Of a stretch of DNA of 64,000 nucleotides, positions 10,701 to 21,475 are shown piece by piece. How positions within the stretch are numbered: position 1 is the stretch's first letter; every line of letters starts with the position of its first letter. The translations under genes and the position numbers were made by a program. The notes beneath the pieces were generated by a model. That model did not search any database. It saw nothing but the letters and a program-made list of their open reading frames with translations, and had not been told where the DNA came from. Source of the stretch: Gnetum montanum (taxonomy: Eukaryota; Streptophyta; Gnetopsida; Gnetales; Gnetaceae); the NCBI GenBank assembly GCA_015680685.1, contig MNCI01029688.1, forward strand, positions 931,978 to 995,977, read 5' to 3'.

Positions 10701-13213
10701 TTTGAGTATTTGTTTTACTTGGGCTAGTGCAGCTACGAAGTCTATGTTGTTGGTCATTGTGTTAACTTTGGCTTCCTTCGTGTGGGTTGAGGGACGTGCC
10801 TCTTGCATAGAGGGCTTGGACCTGGCTTGCTTGAGATTATGGGCAGGGGCCCCAGCATTCGATTGTTGCTTGCTTGGTGTGGCCTTTGTTTTAGCTATGG
10901 ATGTTGTTCATTGTTTGTTTGTCCTCTTTTGCTACCATTTGGTAGGCTTACTTGTGTTGTTGGCAGGGTTGACTATTGAGGGAGAAGAGATTGAGACGTT
11001 ACCTATGGTTGGGCTCTGGGTAGGTGAGGGGCCATCGTGTGGTGGCTCCTTTATTACAAATGGTAGTTTGGTAGGAGTTGTTGGTGTTTGACTAGCTTGT
11101 TGTGGCACCTTGATGACAAAAGGTTTCTTTGTGATTGTGGTTGGTGCATCATGCCAATTTAACATCTTAGAGGATGATTGAGGTGGTACTGTAACCACGA
11201 AAGGTTTTGCAGGTACTCAAGGTGGCCCCTAGATGACAATGGAAGGCCTCTTGCTCATGGAGGCCGAGGGGATCATTTCCTTTATGAGAGGAACATGGAT
11301 CATGAAAGGTTGCTGCATAGGTTTGGATTTTCTTCCTATGCTAATGGATTTTATGACATAGGAAGCATCATCTGTGCTAGGTTGACTCAGGGTGTTGATG
11401 TTGAGTTGGCCCATTCTATCATTGTCTAAAGATCATCTTGTAAGGCACAACAGTTGTTGGTACAGTGAACAGACATCTAGTGGTAGTGACAAAATTGATC
11501 TAACTTGAAGTGTCGTGGGACTGGGGGCTCATTTGGCATTGCTAAGGTGGGGTTCTTTAGCAGCTCGCAGTACCTGTCATGTCTTCGATGGGCATTCTCC
11601 ATCACTTGTTTGTATTGGATTTGCCTAGTTTTTAGGAGTTTCTCTAGTAGTTCAAAGGGTCGTGTGGGTAGCAACGTATATTTAGAGTGATCCTTGCGCT
11701 AAATGTTGGGCCTTGGGGTGGCCCTTATTGTTGCAAGCAGGTTGGTACTGGTGTTTTTTTTTTGTGCTTGTGGCTACAGTTTTTGTTGTTGTCTATTGTT
11801 TGACAACATGTTCATTCTTGTAAGCCATATAGGCGGGATCATTGCTAGTTTGTGTAACTTGTTCAATGTTCTTGATTTGCATGAAGGCTTGGCTCAACAT
11901 TTGAGTGCTTAGGTAGTACAGTTTTAACTTAAAAAATTCATTCACAGCTCCCTTCAGAATTGTAAGCAAATACATTTCAGGGATGGACTCATGAAGTTTG
12001 TTAAGAGCTATGCTCCATTATTGAATGAACTTCTGCATAGGCTCTAGTGGTGCTTGTTTCACCTATATTTGAGTGTCTAGTGTGGCCTTAGGCTTGAGTT
12101 TGTACTTAAAATGGGTGATGAACTGATGTAACAGATCCTCTAGAGAGGATATGGAGTTACATGGTAAGGCTCGGTACCAGTCTAAGGCATTGTCTATTAC
12201 GAACATGGCGAACATGCATAGCATTGCGTGGGGCCAAGCTTGAAGCAATAAGGTCTCTGATCAGAATGTTACCAAGTGAGCATTCAGGTCTCCCTTCCTA
12301 TTGTACTTGGTTAATTGTGGGAGTGTGATTCCCTTGGTTAAAGCTAACGGTGGAACTGAAGAGCTAATTGGATCATCTTGGTATAAGTCCAATACTTTAA
12401 CTTGTTCAATGTTTGCCATTTTGAGGTGCTTTACCTCTTTAGCTAATGCTTGCATCATTTTTTGGCTTCTGCCCACTCTTTGACAGTAGGTAGGTTAGTT
12501 GGTTGGGGAGATTGTTGGGTTGTCATTTGTTGCTGTAGGGAAACATTCAGAGTTGTGGTTGTAGGGTATGGCACGTTGAAGTGAGTGGGTTGTTGAACAA
12601 GGGGTATGGTTCCTTACCTAGCCACAAATTGTGAAGTGACACCCTAGATGTGTGGAGCTAAAGTGATGAAAGTGGCTCCATATGTTTGTACGTGTGGTAA
12701 GTACTGGGTGGAGATGGACGTGGGTAATCTTTGTTGGGATACTGGTGCTTGTGTGCTTGTTGACACTTGGTGAGGGGCCATCTGTCCCATGCAAGGGTGG
12801 AATGATGGGTTCATGTAGGCATAAGGAGTGAGGGTGTAATCCAAATCCTCATGTTCAGATTGTACTGTGAAGTCATCTTCCTCGTCTTGATTTTGGGGCT
12901 CCTCAGTGGGTCACCGTGAGTTTTGGCTCCTTGGCATAAGGAGCTGGGAGATGACTCAGTGCTAGGGCTCAGAAAGGGGGATGATGTCATATGCAGAGGG
13001 AGTGAATTCATGACCCCCCATGTATATGTGCACAAAGTTTTGTTTCGCTTCCTTCTCTGTGTGGTCAATGGGAAGGTTGGCCTGAATATTCACACAGATG
13101 TATTTATACTGTTCTTGTCTGAGGATTATGTGGGAATGTGTGTTGGAGATTTGGAAAGACTTCATGGTGATGTGTGACTGGGCAGCGTATGGACAAGGCA
13201 ACAAGTGCAGCAT
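10700..13213 (-). pseudogene. Tat-1 (minus copy) gag
   Basis: This is the structural (capsid/nucleocapsid) protein. Reading right to left, the N-terminal part has EQYKYICVNIQANLPIDHTE and HEFTPSAYDIIPL (13150-12965). A proline/glutamine-rich stretch follows (12844-12500). A helical segment with VLDLYQDDPISS leads into the capsid-like domain (12476-11793; ALDWYRALPCNSISSLEDLL). A zinc-knuckle-like segment has PPVPRHFKLDQFCHYH near 11500. Then come PFVIKVP repeats (11400-10932). Frameshifts and stops break it. It aligns throughout with the plus-strand gag at 37684-40846. Confidence 0.85.
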
Positions 13214-13937
13214 GTGATCCGGGCTGAGGATGCAGCGTGTGCAATGTGACTAGTTTGTAGCATGTGCAACGTGACGAGTCTACAGTGTGACTAACTGTAG
13301 CATGAATACCTATCCATCGTGACTAAATACAATGTGACTAACAGTCCAATGTGACCAACTACAGCATGACCAACTATCTAGCATAACTAACTATCTAGTG
13401 TGACTAACTATTCAACGTAACCAACTGCAGCATGACCAACTATCTAGCATAACTAACTATCTAGTGTGACTAACTATTCAACGTAACCAACTGCAGCATG
13501 ACTAATTGCAACATGACTAACTATCCAGTGTGACCAACTATAGCGTGACTAATTGTCTAGCTTGTGGAAACAAAGTACAACGTTTGAGGCTAAGGCACAA
13601 TGTGTGTATGATGAGCACAGCGTGTGTATGCAAGGGACAGGATTTTGGACAGATTCTGCACCGTGTGCTAGCAGAAGACAATGTTTTGGATGCTGAGTGT
13701 AGTGTGTGCCAACAGAGGACAGCATGTGCAAGCCAAGAACAACATTTAGATGGAGTCTGTGAGTAGGGGGTAGCGTCTGTAGGCTGAGGGGAGTGTGTGT
13801 ACGTTGGGGTACATCATCTAGATGCTGTGGTTAGTGTGTGGGTGTTGTGGAGAGTGTGTGGGTGCTGTGGAGAGTTGTGAATGTTGTATGCCAAATGCTG
13901 GACATTGTGGATAGGCAAACAGAATGCAAACAAAAGT
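13214..13937 (-). other. Tat-1 (minus copy) 5' leader with minisatellite
   Basis: This is the non-coding stretch between the primer-binding site and gag. From about 13230 to 13560 it is built of 16-18 base units of the type AGCATGACTAACTATCT, varying at the CG position. The region 13560-13900 has looser repeats of AGTGTGTG/GATGCTG. The plus-strand copies have a different, non-minisatellite leader here, so the expansion is specific to this copy. Confidence 0.7.
13363..13494. repeat. Perfect 66 bp tandem duplication
   Basis: Positions 13363-13428 and 13429-13494 are identical by direct reading. Each unit itself holds four 16-18 base subunits of the form (A)GCATGACCAACTATCT. Confidence 0.9.
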
Positions 13938-13956
13938 GGCCCTCCTTCTAGCACCA
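13938..13956 (-). promoter_or_regulatory. Primer-binding site of Tat-1 (minus copy)
   Basis: On the minus strand TGGTGCTAGAAGGAGGGCC follows the LTR end by five bases. Nearly the same sequence follows every LTR of Tat-1 and Tat-2 in the window. It would pair with a tRNA ending CTAGCACCA; I cannot name that tRNA with confidence. Confidence 0.8.
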
Positions 13957-13961
13957 AAAAC

Positions 13962-16054
13962 TATAACATCTGAAATCTTCGGCGTAAGGCTGGAAGAAAA
14001 ATGAATGCCTAAAGATCCCTAGAGAGATATAGCAGACCCTGCCTTCGCGTGAGGGCAATCTAAACAAATGAAGATAGATGCCTTGGATGATCTGCATGCA
14101 GATCAAACAAGGACTTCCCCTAGCATACGCAATGGCAGTGCGTTGGGTTATCATAAAAAATCATAAACAAATGCAAACCTAAACATGGACAAGTGCAAAC
14201 AAGGTGTAAATAGCATAAATAGAAAATAATGTAAACTGTAAATATGATTGGCAAAAATATAATTATTTGTATTGATTGAAAATTACAAAGAAGTGCACCA
14301 GTTAGAACATAGTTGCAGAATGATTGCAAGGTGGATGTTTAGCCCCGATGTGAAATGTATTGCAAATGCTAGGAGAGTGCAGGTTTTTGAATCCAAAGTG
14401 TTCGACGTGTGAGATTTGGATGCTCAAAGTTGCTCAGCGTGACCAAGTTTTGTATGACAAAATTTGCCCAGCGTTCTATGCTCTTGTGTGTTTAGAATTG
14501 CCAACCCTGGTTTAGTGTGAGATCGAGGTATTTATGCAAGTTTGAGCATGGGATTCAGATTTGTGTGGAAGATCCATGGTTACTAGATGTGGGAAATGTA
14601 GATCGGGAAATAGGTGTGAAAGTTTTGACCGGATGCATAGAATTTTACAATGTACAGGGTGCAGTGTGACCAAGATCTCTTACGCTAGCATGTGTAATCC
14701 ATAGCGTAAGAGCTTGATATGCTGAAAAATGCAAAATGTACAAAGAATGTTAAAGTAAAAGAGTGGATTTGGATGTCTGGCCTCCAAATCTATAGATTTG
14801 TGCTATTTTTGCTCCACCAAGGCCTCTAGCATGCATGGATCTGGCTCTGGTGTGTCTGTAGCATGTCTTGGCATCAGCGTCTGGCGTCTAGCATCCCAAT
14901 GTCCCAGTGTTTATGTTGTGTATACATTGGCATCAGCATGCCAGCGTGACCATCAACGTGTCGAATGTTTAAGATGCATTTTGAGCCCATTTTTGACCTA
15001 TGAGACCCATTTTGGAGTGGATCTGCATGACTGAGGTCAAGAGGATTCTACACATCTATTTTGACATGATTTGGAGGTTGTTTTGGCATACTTTTGGTTG
15101 GTCACGCTATGGTCACGCTGCCCAACGTGACCTCAATGTGACCTCAGTGTGACCAAATGTTTATGCCTTATTTTGAGCTGATTTTTGGATGTTGATGTCT
15201 ATTTTTTGATGCTCAACTGATACCTACTCTCTAGGGTGGCCTGGATACTGAATTTGAATCCATTTTGTTGCTGTTTTGGGCCAGTTTGATTTGGTCACAC
15301 TGTGGTCATGCTAGCCAACGTGACCTTAGCATGACCAACTAAAAATGCCACATCTGAGGCCCAAATTGTAAGTTTTTGAAGCCTGTGGACATGTACAAGT
15401 GCTGCCTATCCCTAGGGGTTGCTCCAATGCTGAAGATGATGCCTAAAAATGGTTGATTTTTCCTATTTTTATTTGGTCATGCTGTGCAACGTGACCTCAG
15501 CATGACCAACTAAAAAAGCCATGTTTGAGGCCCAAATTTTGATTTTCTAAATCCTGTGAACATGTATAATTTTTTCCTATCTCCCAGAAGTTGAATTCAT
15601 GTCAAAATTCTACCTAGAGGTGTCTGAATTAAGCTCTTCTTATTTGGTCACATTGTGGTCACGCTGTGCAGCATGACCTCAGCATGAACAACTGAAAATG
15701 GCTTAAAACATATGATTTTGAGCTCTAATTTCAAGGTTCTAGATGCTGGAAGCTATAGGGGACTCTAGTGATGCTCAAGGAGGGTCTTTGTGCCAAAATT
15801 TGGCCTATTTAGACACGATTTTGGGGCTCCAAAGTTTGGTCATGTTGTTCATACGCTGGGTAGCATGAACAAAGTGTGTGTGATCAAACTTGCACTTCTT
15901 GGACTTGAAAACCTTGATTCTTGATGCCAAGACTTGTTGTAGTCATCTATGGGCCCCTAGGTAACCTTACTTGCTCCATTGTGGGCTGTTTGAGTCTACT
16001 TCAGAGGCTTACAAGTTGTCTGGAAGTGTTACTAAAACTTTTGTGGTGTTTTCA
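13962..16054 (-). mobile_element. Tat-1 (minus copy) 5' LTR, 2093 bp
   Basis: On the minus strand it begins TGAAAACACCACAAAAGT at 16054 and ends GATGTTATA at 13962 (ancestral end GTTACA). It matches 6257-8218 but has an extra palindrome-bearing unit. Palindromic CACGCTG...CAGCGTGACC-type units lie near 15125, 15315, 15490, 15665 and 15850, about 180 bases apart. A TATA-like CATAAATACC (minus) lies at about 14529-14537. Confidence 0.9.
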
Positions 16055-16059
16055 ACCCT
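16055..16059. repeat. Target site duplication ACCCT, right copy
   Basis: The same five bases lie at 6252-6256. The Tat-2 LTR continues from here. Confidence 0.85.
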
Positions 16060-16629
16060 TGCACTTGAGTGTGATACCTGGTTGAGCATTGCTCGTGTAG
16101 CTATGTAGCATGATAGTGGCCAACCCAACAAGTTTTGTCCCCCATTTTCATTTTTCAACAACACATCCTCAAAGTTCTAGGGATTGTAACCATACTGCCT
16201 CACTGCCTCATTGTGCCTATTTGACATTGCATACTGATTTCACATACCATTTAATCAAAAGTCACATTCCCCAATCTTAGGGAGGTGCATTTCCTTACAT
16301 AAAATCTCATTTCATTTTTCTAAAACATGTATTTTAAATTGTTAGCATGATTTCTTAATTCTATTTTCAATATGCATTGATACACTCACATTGATACACT
16401 CCCGTTGTTATGCATGTCATGCTCTTTATCTGACTCCTGCATGTGATGTTTTGAAAACTTTATTTGCAAATGGTTATTATACACCATGTAATTCCTTCTC
16501 TAATTGACCAAACAATTCAAGGCATCCTATTTCTACTTTCTCTAGCACGACCCTCCTGTGGACTTGGGGTTAGGCTATACAGTTGATGACCTCCTGGTGT
16601 TCCAGCCATTGACATTTTTAGATGCTACA
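16060..16629 (+). mobile_element. Tat-2 5' LTR, right part
   Basis: This continues the LTR interrupted at 6256. It ends TTTTTAGATGCTACA at 16629, immediately followed by GTTTTTGGTGCTAG and the primer-binding site. The arrangement is the same as at the end of the Tat-1 LTRs. Confidence 0.75.
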
Positions 16630-16634
16630 GTTTT

Positions 16635-16652
16635 TGGTGCTAGAAGGAAGGC
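16635..16652 (+). promoter_or_regulatory. Primer-binding site of Tat-2
   Basis: TGGTGCTAGAAGGAAGGCC starts six bases after the LTR end. It differs by one base from the Tat-1 site at 13938-13956. Confidence 0.8.
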
Positions 16653-17242
16653 CTTGTGTTCCTTCTCTATGCCATGAGTAGTCCTATGTGCTTTCTATAC
16701 TCCCATAACTAGTAATAGGCTAGTGTAGATGTAACACCCCTGTGGACCTACTACGATAGTAGGTGGATCATAGGCTAGCACAGGAGTTATCTACATTTGG
16801 TTAGTGCAGATTGGTCTAGGTTGATGGTTCCTTTGGAACCCTATAGGACAAGAAGCTTAAAATTGTGTACTACATCAAGCTCTCTATGTTCTGTGTAGCA
16901 TGACAACCCTATCAACATGACAGTCCCACTAAGTGTAACAAGTGTAATAGCAAAGATAACCATTTTTCAACATTTTCAAACTTGGCCATTTTTGGCCTGT
17001 TTTCTTTACAATTTTCATATTTAATCGTTTAGCTTAAAATGTACTATTTTTAAATGTTTCTTGCAATTATCTCTCCTTCTCATGTCTCTTCTAACACAAG
17101 GAAGATATATCTTACTAGCACTTTAGCTACCCCCCCTAAGTTTAAATATGGCCCACCCTACCTAACACATGAGGGGTGTTGAGCAACCACTTAGCCCAGT
17201 GTGACAACAATGACAGTCTCTTAGACTACAACATCAATTGCT
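16653..17242 (+). other. Tat-2 5' leader
   Basis: This is the stretch between the primer-binding site and gag. I see no gene in it. It contains a partial inverted motif around the words CTACGATAGTAGGTGG (about 16748-16765) and otherwise nothing I recognise. Confidence 0.5.
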
Positions 17243-18486
17243 TAAATACATGGCATGTGAAAAATAGTGATATAAATTTTTATGTGTGAAGATCCAAGCA
17301 AGCCCATCATTGGACCACCAAGAAATGAAGGAAAAGTGTAATTTCAAAATCATCCATTGGAATGAAAGGGAATTCCTTCCTACTCCTGATGCAGTCATAC
17401 TACTCACTAAAACCTTCCAGTGGATCTTGGACCAACATATTCGAATGAGTGGGTCAAAAGAGTGATACACATCATTCCACTATGATGAAACCCTCTAAGA
17501 TGGATAGGAGGGGTTTGAATCACATTCCAAAGGTGGTGGCAGACTCTATTCCTTAGCCTCATAGTCTACTGTTGTGTTCCTTTCACACCAGTCATAGTCT
17601 TCCACCTCCTTTTTGGTAGCTACAACACTTCCATAGTTTAAACCTTCACTGGTAATAGGTATCCACCAAATGCTATCAATGCAATAGCATGTAGGACCCT
17701 TAGCCTCCTTTCCCTCTCTTATTCCTTCACAGTTTATTAAATTTTCCCATCTAGTGTCGGTGGCATCCATGTTGCCATATGTGCACACTATGCTCATGTC
17801 GCAGCCACAAACAAGCCCTACTTCCATTATTCCTTCTATGTTAGTCCCACCATCAACAACAACTCCAACCTCAACTGCATGGTGGGTAGCAACATCTTTC
17901 CCTATCATTTAATTATCCTAGATGCTGGTATATACACAACCACAAATACATCAAACATCACACATGGCACAACTGAAAATGGGGTTGTGGACTACTCTAA
18001 TGGCACTTCCAATGGTAGCTACTCCAATAGCACCACCTACAAGGCTGGTAGACACTGTAGCAGCATCACCTATAGGGCTGTGGACCACTCCAATGATCCC
18101 ACCAATGGGAGCCACTCTGATGGAACCCCCAATGGGGTTGGTAGCTACAACAATAGCACCATTGATTATAGCCACTCTGATGACACCACCCACAATGCAA
18201 CTAATACAACCCTCAGTGACACCTCCTAGTCTAGATCAAGCATTTTAGCTCATTCAAATCCTAACTAATGAAGCCAAGTGACTTAAGGTTGTTAGCTCCA
18301 AAATAGTCCACGTAATGGACTTTTATCATGATGATCCTATTAGCCCCATCGTTCCTCTACTCACATTGCCTCCTGGGGTGAAACTTCCCAAATTCATGAA
18401 ATACAATGAAGAGGGTGATCCAAATGCCCACCTTGTTACTTTCCAATCTAAGTCCTATTACTGTAATAGTGGATTTGCCAAATAAA
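17243..18486 (+). pseudogene. Tat-2 gag, N-terminal part
   Basis: Shortly after 17260 the frame YKFLCVKIQASPSLDHQEM aligns with EQYNFICVKIQANLSIAQNE of Tat-1 gag. A proline-rich block made of short repeats follows (about 17922-18248: PPMGATLMEPPMGLVATTIA). Then comes the conserved segment VMDFYHDDPISPIVPL and KFMKYNEEGDPNAHLVTF (about 18310-18440). It stops abruptly at the solo LTR. Stops and frameshifts are frequent. Confidence 0.75.
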
Positions 18487-19363
18487 TGTTGTAATTAGCC
18501 AAAGAGAGAGTTTGAATAGAAGGATGAACCACCCTGAAAAAGGGTACAGGTATACAAAGTATACAATAGACATAATAGGGGCGGAATCATAGCCTTAGTG
18601 GTGTTAGGCTGTGAAATATGGTGCTCACTGTGATAAACTATGCCTCCTGGGTTAGTGGCCACAATATACCATGTGATGTAGCTGTGCCTCTCTGTCGGTA
18701 TGGTGTGCTTTAGGTCTCGTTCGCCCATAGAGCTAAGTGCCAAAATGTTAAAATGCCAAATGCCAAAATGGAGAATGCCAACTACTTTGCCGATGAAGAA
18801 ATTGAAGCCTCCACTCCTTTTTTTACTTGAAAAAGGGGTCACATAGGTATTTATAGGGCTAGGGCTAGCTAGAAATTTGGATCAGGTGCCACGTGGCAAT
18901 GCGGTGGGTAACAATGTGTAACAGCACGTAACCACGTGTAATAGCATGTAACAACATGTAACACAATGTAATAGTGTGTAACAGGGTGCTACGCTATGCT
19001 ACACTACGTCATAGCAAGGTGCTACACTATACAATAGCAAGTTGCTACAGTATGCTATGCAGTAGTAGGGTGCTACGCTGTAGCAAGGTGCTATGCTACA
19101 CAATAGCAAGGTGCTCCGCTACATAGTAGCAAGTTGCTATGCTACACAGTAGCAAGGTGCTATGCTACATAGTAGCAAGTTGCTACACTATGCTACATAG
19201 TAGCAGGGTGCTACGCTACGCTACGTAGTAGCAGGGTGCTACGCTACACAGCGCTATGTAGTGTAGCAAGGTGCTACGCTATGCAGCGTAGCATGTAATA
19301 GCATGTAACACTTAGCCATATTTGTAGTTGTGATGTCGAGATCCAAAATTTTTTGGTGTTTCA
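18487..19363 (-). mobile_element. Solo LTR of a fourth family (877 bp)
   Basis: On the minus strand it begins TGAAACACCAAAAAATTTTGG at 19363 and ends AATTACAACA at 18487. A TATA box (CCTATAAATACC, minus) lies near 18850. The flanks ATAAA (18482-18486) and ATAAC (19364-19368) match at four of five bases, so they may be a target duplication. However, about 270 codons of gag present in Tat-1 are missing across this point. A deletion therefore accompanied or preceded the insertion. The start resembles the Tat-1 and Tat-2 LTR starts, so this is a relative. Confidence 0.75.
18900..19300 (-). repeat. Minisatellite of CTACGCTA/TAGTAGC palindromes
   Basis: Two blocks are present. First, 12-13 base units of the type GTAACA(A/G)CATGTAA run about 18905-18980. 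Then 25-30 base units of the type AGTAGCAAGGTGCTACGCTAC run about 18985-19285. The second kind contains many small inverted repeats such as GCTACGTAGTAGC. They lie upstream of the TATA box of the solo LTR, that is, in its U3. Confidence 0.85.
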
Positions 19364-20160
19364 ATAACTATGACTAACGAGCCTCCAATGCCTAAAAATT
19401 TTAGGCTAGATCGATTCTATAACTACCACCAGTTGTGTGGCCATGACACAAATTATTGCTTAGCATTGAAAGATGATATCCAATGCATGATTGATCAATG
19501 TATGCTAGTCCTTGATAAAAATAGTCCTGTTCAGACAGAGAACCAATCTATAAATGTCCATAAGGACCCATTGAATGCTAGTAGTGCAAGCTATACCATT
19601 AATGCTATCAACATTGATGACAATGCGAAGTTAACACCTGAGTCATTTGTGGTTTTTGTGCCTTCCCATGGTGTTGAAGCTTCAATTTCAACCAAGCCAT
19701 AGGCCCCCTTTATCATCAAGATATCATCTTGGGCACTTGCAACAGCTTTTGTGGTCAAGGACCTGTAGCCTATTGCAACAATAACCCAATCACCTTTTTT
19801 TATAAGGGTGCCAAAACATACAAGCCCCCCATCTTCCTAGAGTCTAGTGGTTAGAACTACATCACAACCTTCTCACCTGAGGAAATGTGATGAGCACCTA
19901 GCTGACAAGATTAGGAAACACATTGCACTAAGTCCCCCTAATCCCACAACCTATCGGTGGTTCCCAAAATGCTATCATCTAAAGATAATATGGAAATGCA
20001 CTTACAACAAGAAACTACTAAAGCCCAGAAGCCTACCGTCCAACCAAAAGCCAAGCCCTCTCCTCCTTGGGAAATTAATCTCTTAGGATGTATGAAGGAA
20101 ATAAAAACCACCAAACAACTGGACGGTGGAAAAGATTTCTTAGATGCATTTACATAGGCT
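19364..20160 (+). pseudogene. Tat-2 gag, C-terminal part
   Basis: This starts at the zinc-knuckle-like segment (PPMPKNFRLDRFYNYHQLCG then HDTNYCLALKDDIQCMI). The spacing C/Y-X2-H-X4-H-X4-C resembles, but is not, the classic CCHC knuckle. A degenerate set of PFVI.VP repeats follows (ESFVVFVPSH, APFIIKISSW, FFIRVPKH). Several frames are needed. Confidence 0.75.
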
Positions 20161-21000
20161 AGAAAAGCTTTAAAATAAAAAAATACAACTTTAAGCTTGT
20201 ATGATTTAATAATGACTTCTTCTGCACATCATGATGCCTTGATCCACATGTTGGCATCTATTCCCATTAAGGAAGATATGCTAGTAGAGGAGAGAGCCAT
20301 TCATGCCATCATGATTCCACCTACAACCAAAGAAGAGCCACGACCAACCTTCTTAACTTTTCATGATGAATTTGTTATAGCTGATCCCAAAAGGGGTCAA
20401 GTAACCACTACCCCCATGTTTATAGCAATTCATGTAGGTCAATATAGGATTTGTAGGGTGCATGTTGATGATGGGGCCACAGCCAATGTAATCCCATTTC
20501 CTATTGTTGACAAGCTATGCCTAGTGGATCAAATTAGGCCCACAACAAGTTCTTGTTTGAGGTTATTCAACAGGCTGCATGTCATGGTCAAGAGAACTGT
20601 CACTATTGATTTTGTGGTAGGGGACCAATTCCCCACTAATGAAAAATTCATTATGGTAGAGGAGATTCCTAACTTCAATTTAATCTTAGGAGGATCCTAC
20701 CCAATTAAGGATCATTTCTTCACTAATCCACCAAGAGATCCACCTACCCTATGCTGGTGGAGAAGTGGCAATCTTTGGTGATGACATAGCCCCTTGGGCT
20801 ATCAATAATATAGAAACTAAGCAAGGGTTAGAGATAGAAGTCTCTGAAGATGCATCACCTATTTGTAATAAAACCTAATGTTGTTCAGCAAGGAAACCAA
20901 GTAAAACTAATGACCTACAGGAAGAAAGTATATGGGAAGAGTTGTCTTTTTCAATGATAGATGACAACCTAGAAGAGTATCACCTCAAGTCTTCCAGGCC
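20161..21000 (+). pseudogene. Tat-2 aspartic protease region
   Basis: This is the best preserved protease in the window. The open stretch 20197-20781 has HHDALIHMLASIPIKEDM and PKRGQVTTTPMFIAIHVGQY. The active-site segment is RVHVDDGATANVIPFPIVDK, with D-D-G where retropepsins usually have D-(S/T)-G. NFNLILGGSYPIKDH follows. A one-base shift near 20740 then leads to the tail EIEVSEDASPICNKT and LSFSMIDDNLEEYH. It ends before the TTAAACTA array. Confidence 0.85.
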
Positions 21001-21044
21001 ATATGCATTACCTAATCCACATCGGGTTAGGAAACATCTACATG

Positions 21045-21300
21045 CCATGGCCTGGAATGACCTTAAACTATCACATAGCCCACCAAGGCCTAAAACTAGC
21101 AACCCACTTTCTTTTATAGCTACCCATGGCCTGAAATGGCCTTAAACTACAACATGACCTGAAATGGCCTTAAACTACAACATGGCCTGAAATGGCCTTA
21201 AACTAGCCATAGCCCGAAATGGCGTTAAACTAGCCATGGCCCAAAATAGCCTTAAACTACAATGTGGGCCAAAACAACCTTAAACTATTACATGGGGCCC
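21045..21300 (+). repeat. GGCCTTAAACTA array after Tat-2 pro
   Basis: About nine units of 20-40 bases are present, most of the type TGGCC(C/T)GAAATGGCCTTAAACTA. They are clearest from 21120 to 21290. The array occupies the same place, just after pro, as those at 41760-42060 and 56750-57050. Confidence 0.85.
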
Positions 21301-21475
21301 ATAAGAGGCCTAATTACATCAACAAAAACACCAAGAAAAAGAAATAATATAAGTATCGTGCTTCTTATAAATTGTAAATGAAATACATAGTCCACGATTG
21401 TGTCCACTATCATAGTTACAAAATTGCCCAACAATGGGGTTACATCTCAAACATTTTAAAACATCAATGTATAGA

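Larger units (their letters stand above)
6257..16054 (-). mobile_element. Tat-1 minus-strand copy, lacking pol
   Basis: Two direct repeats of about 2 kb (6257-8218 and 13962-16054) are flanked by a perfect ACCCT duplication, so this inserted as a complete unit into the Tat-2 5' LTR. Read on the minus strand the order is: 5' LTR, primer-binding site, leader, gag, pro, motif array, 3' untranslated part, polypurine tract, 3' LTR. The whole pro-to-3' stretch that holds spacer, RT, RNase H and integrase in the plus-strand copy (about 42.1-48.5 kb) is absent. The copy is either a non-autonomous form or a later deletion. Confidence 0.9.

Noticed and set aside
9852-11690. Plus-strand open stretches opposite gag and pro (for example 10159-10632, 10651-11091)
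   Set aside because: Opposite-strand shadows of the minus-strand Tat-1 gag and protease, which are supported by homology to two other copies.
17546-18193. Minus-strand glycine/valine-rich open stretches (VGGAIGVATIG)
   Set aside because: These are the antisense reading of the proline-rich gag repeats of Tat-2, with no splice or promoter signals.
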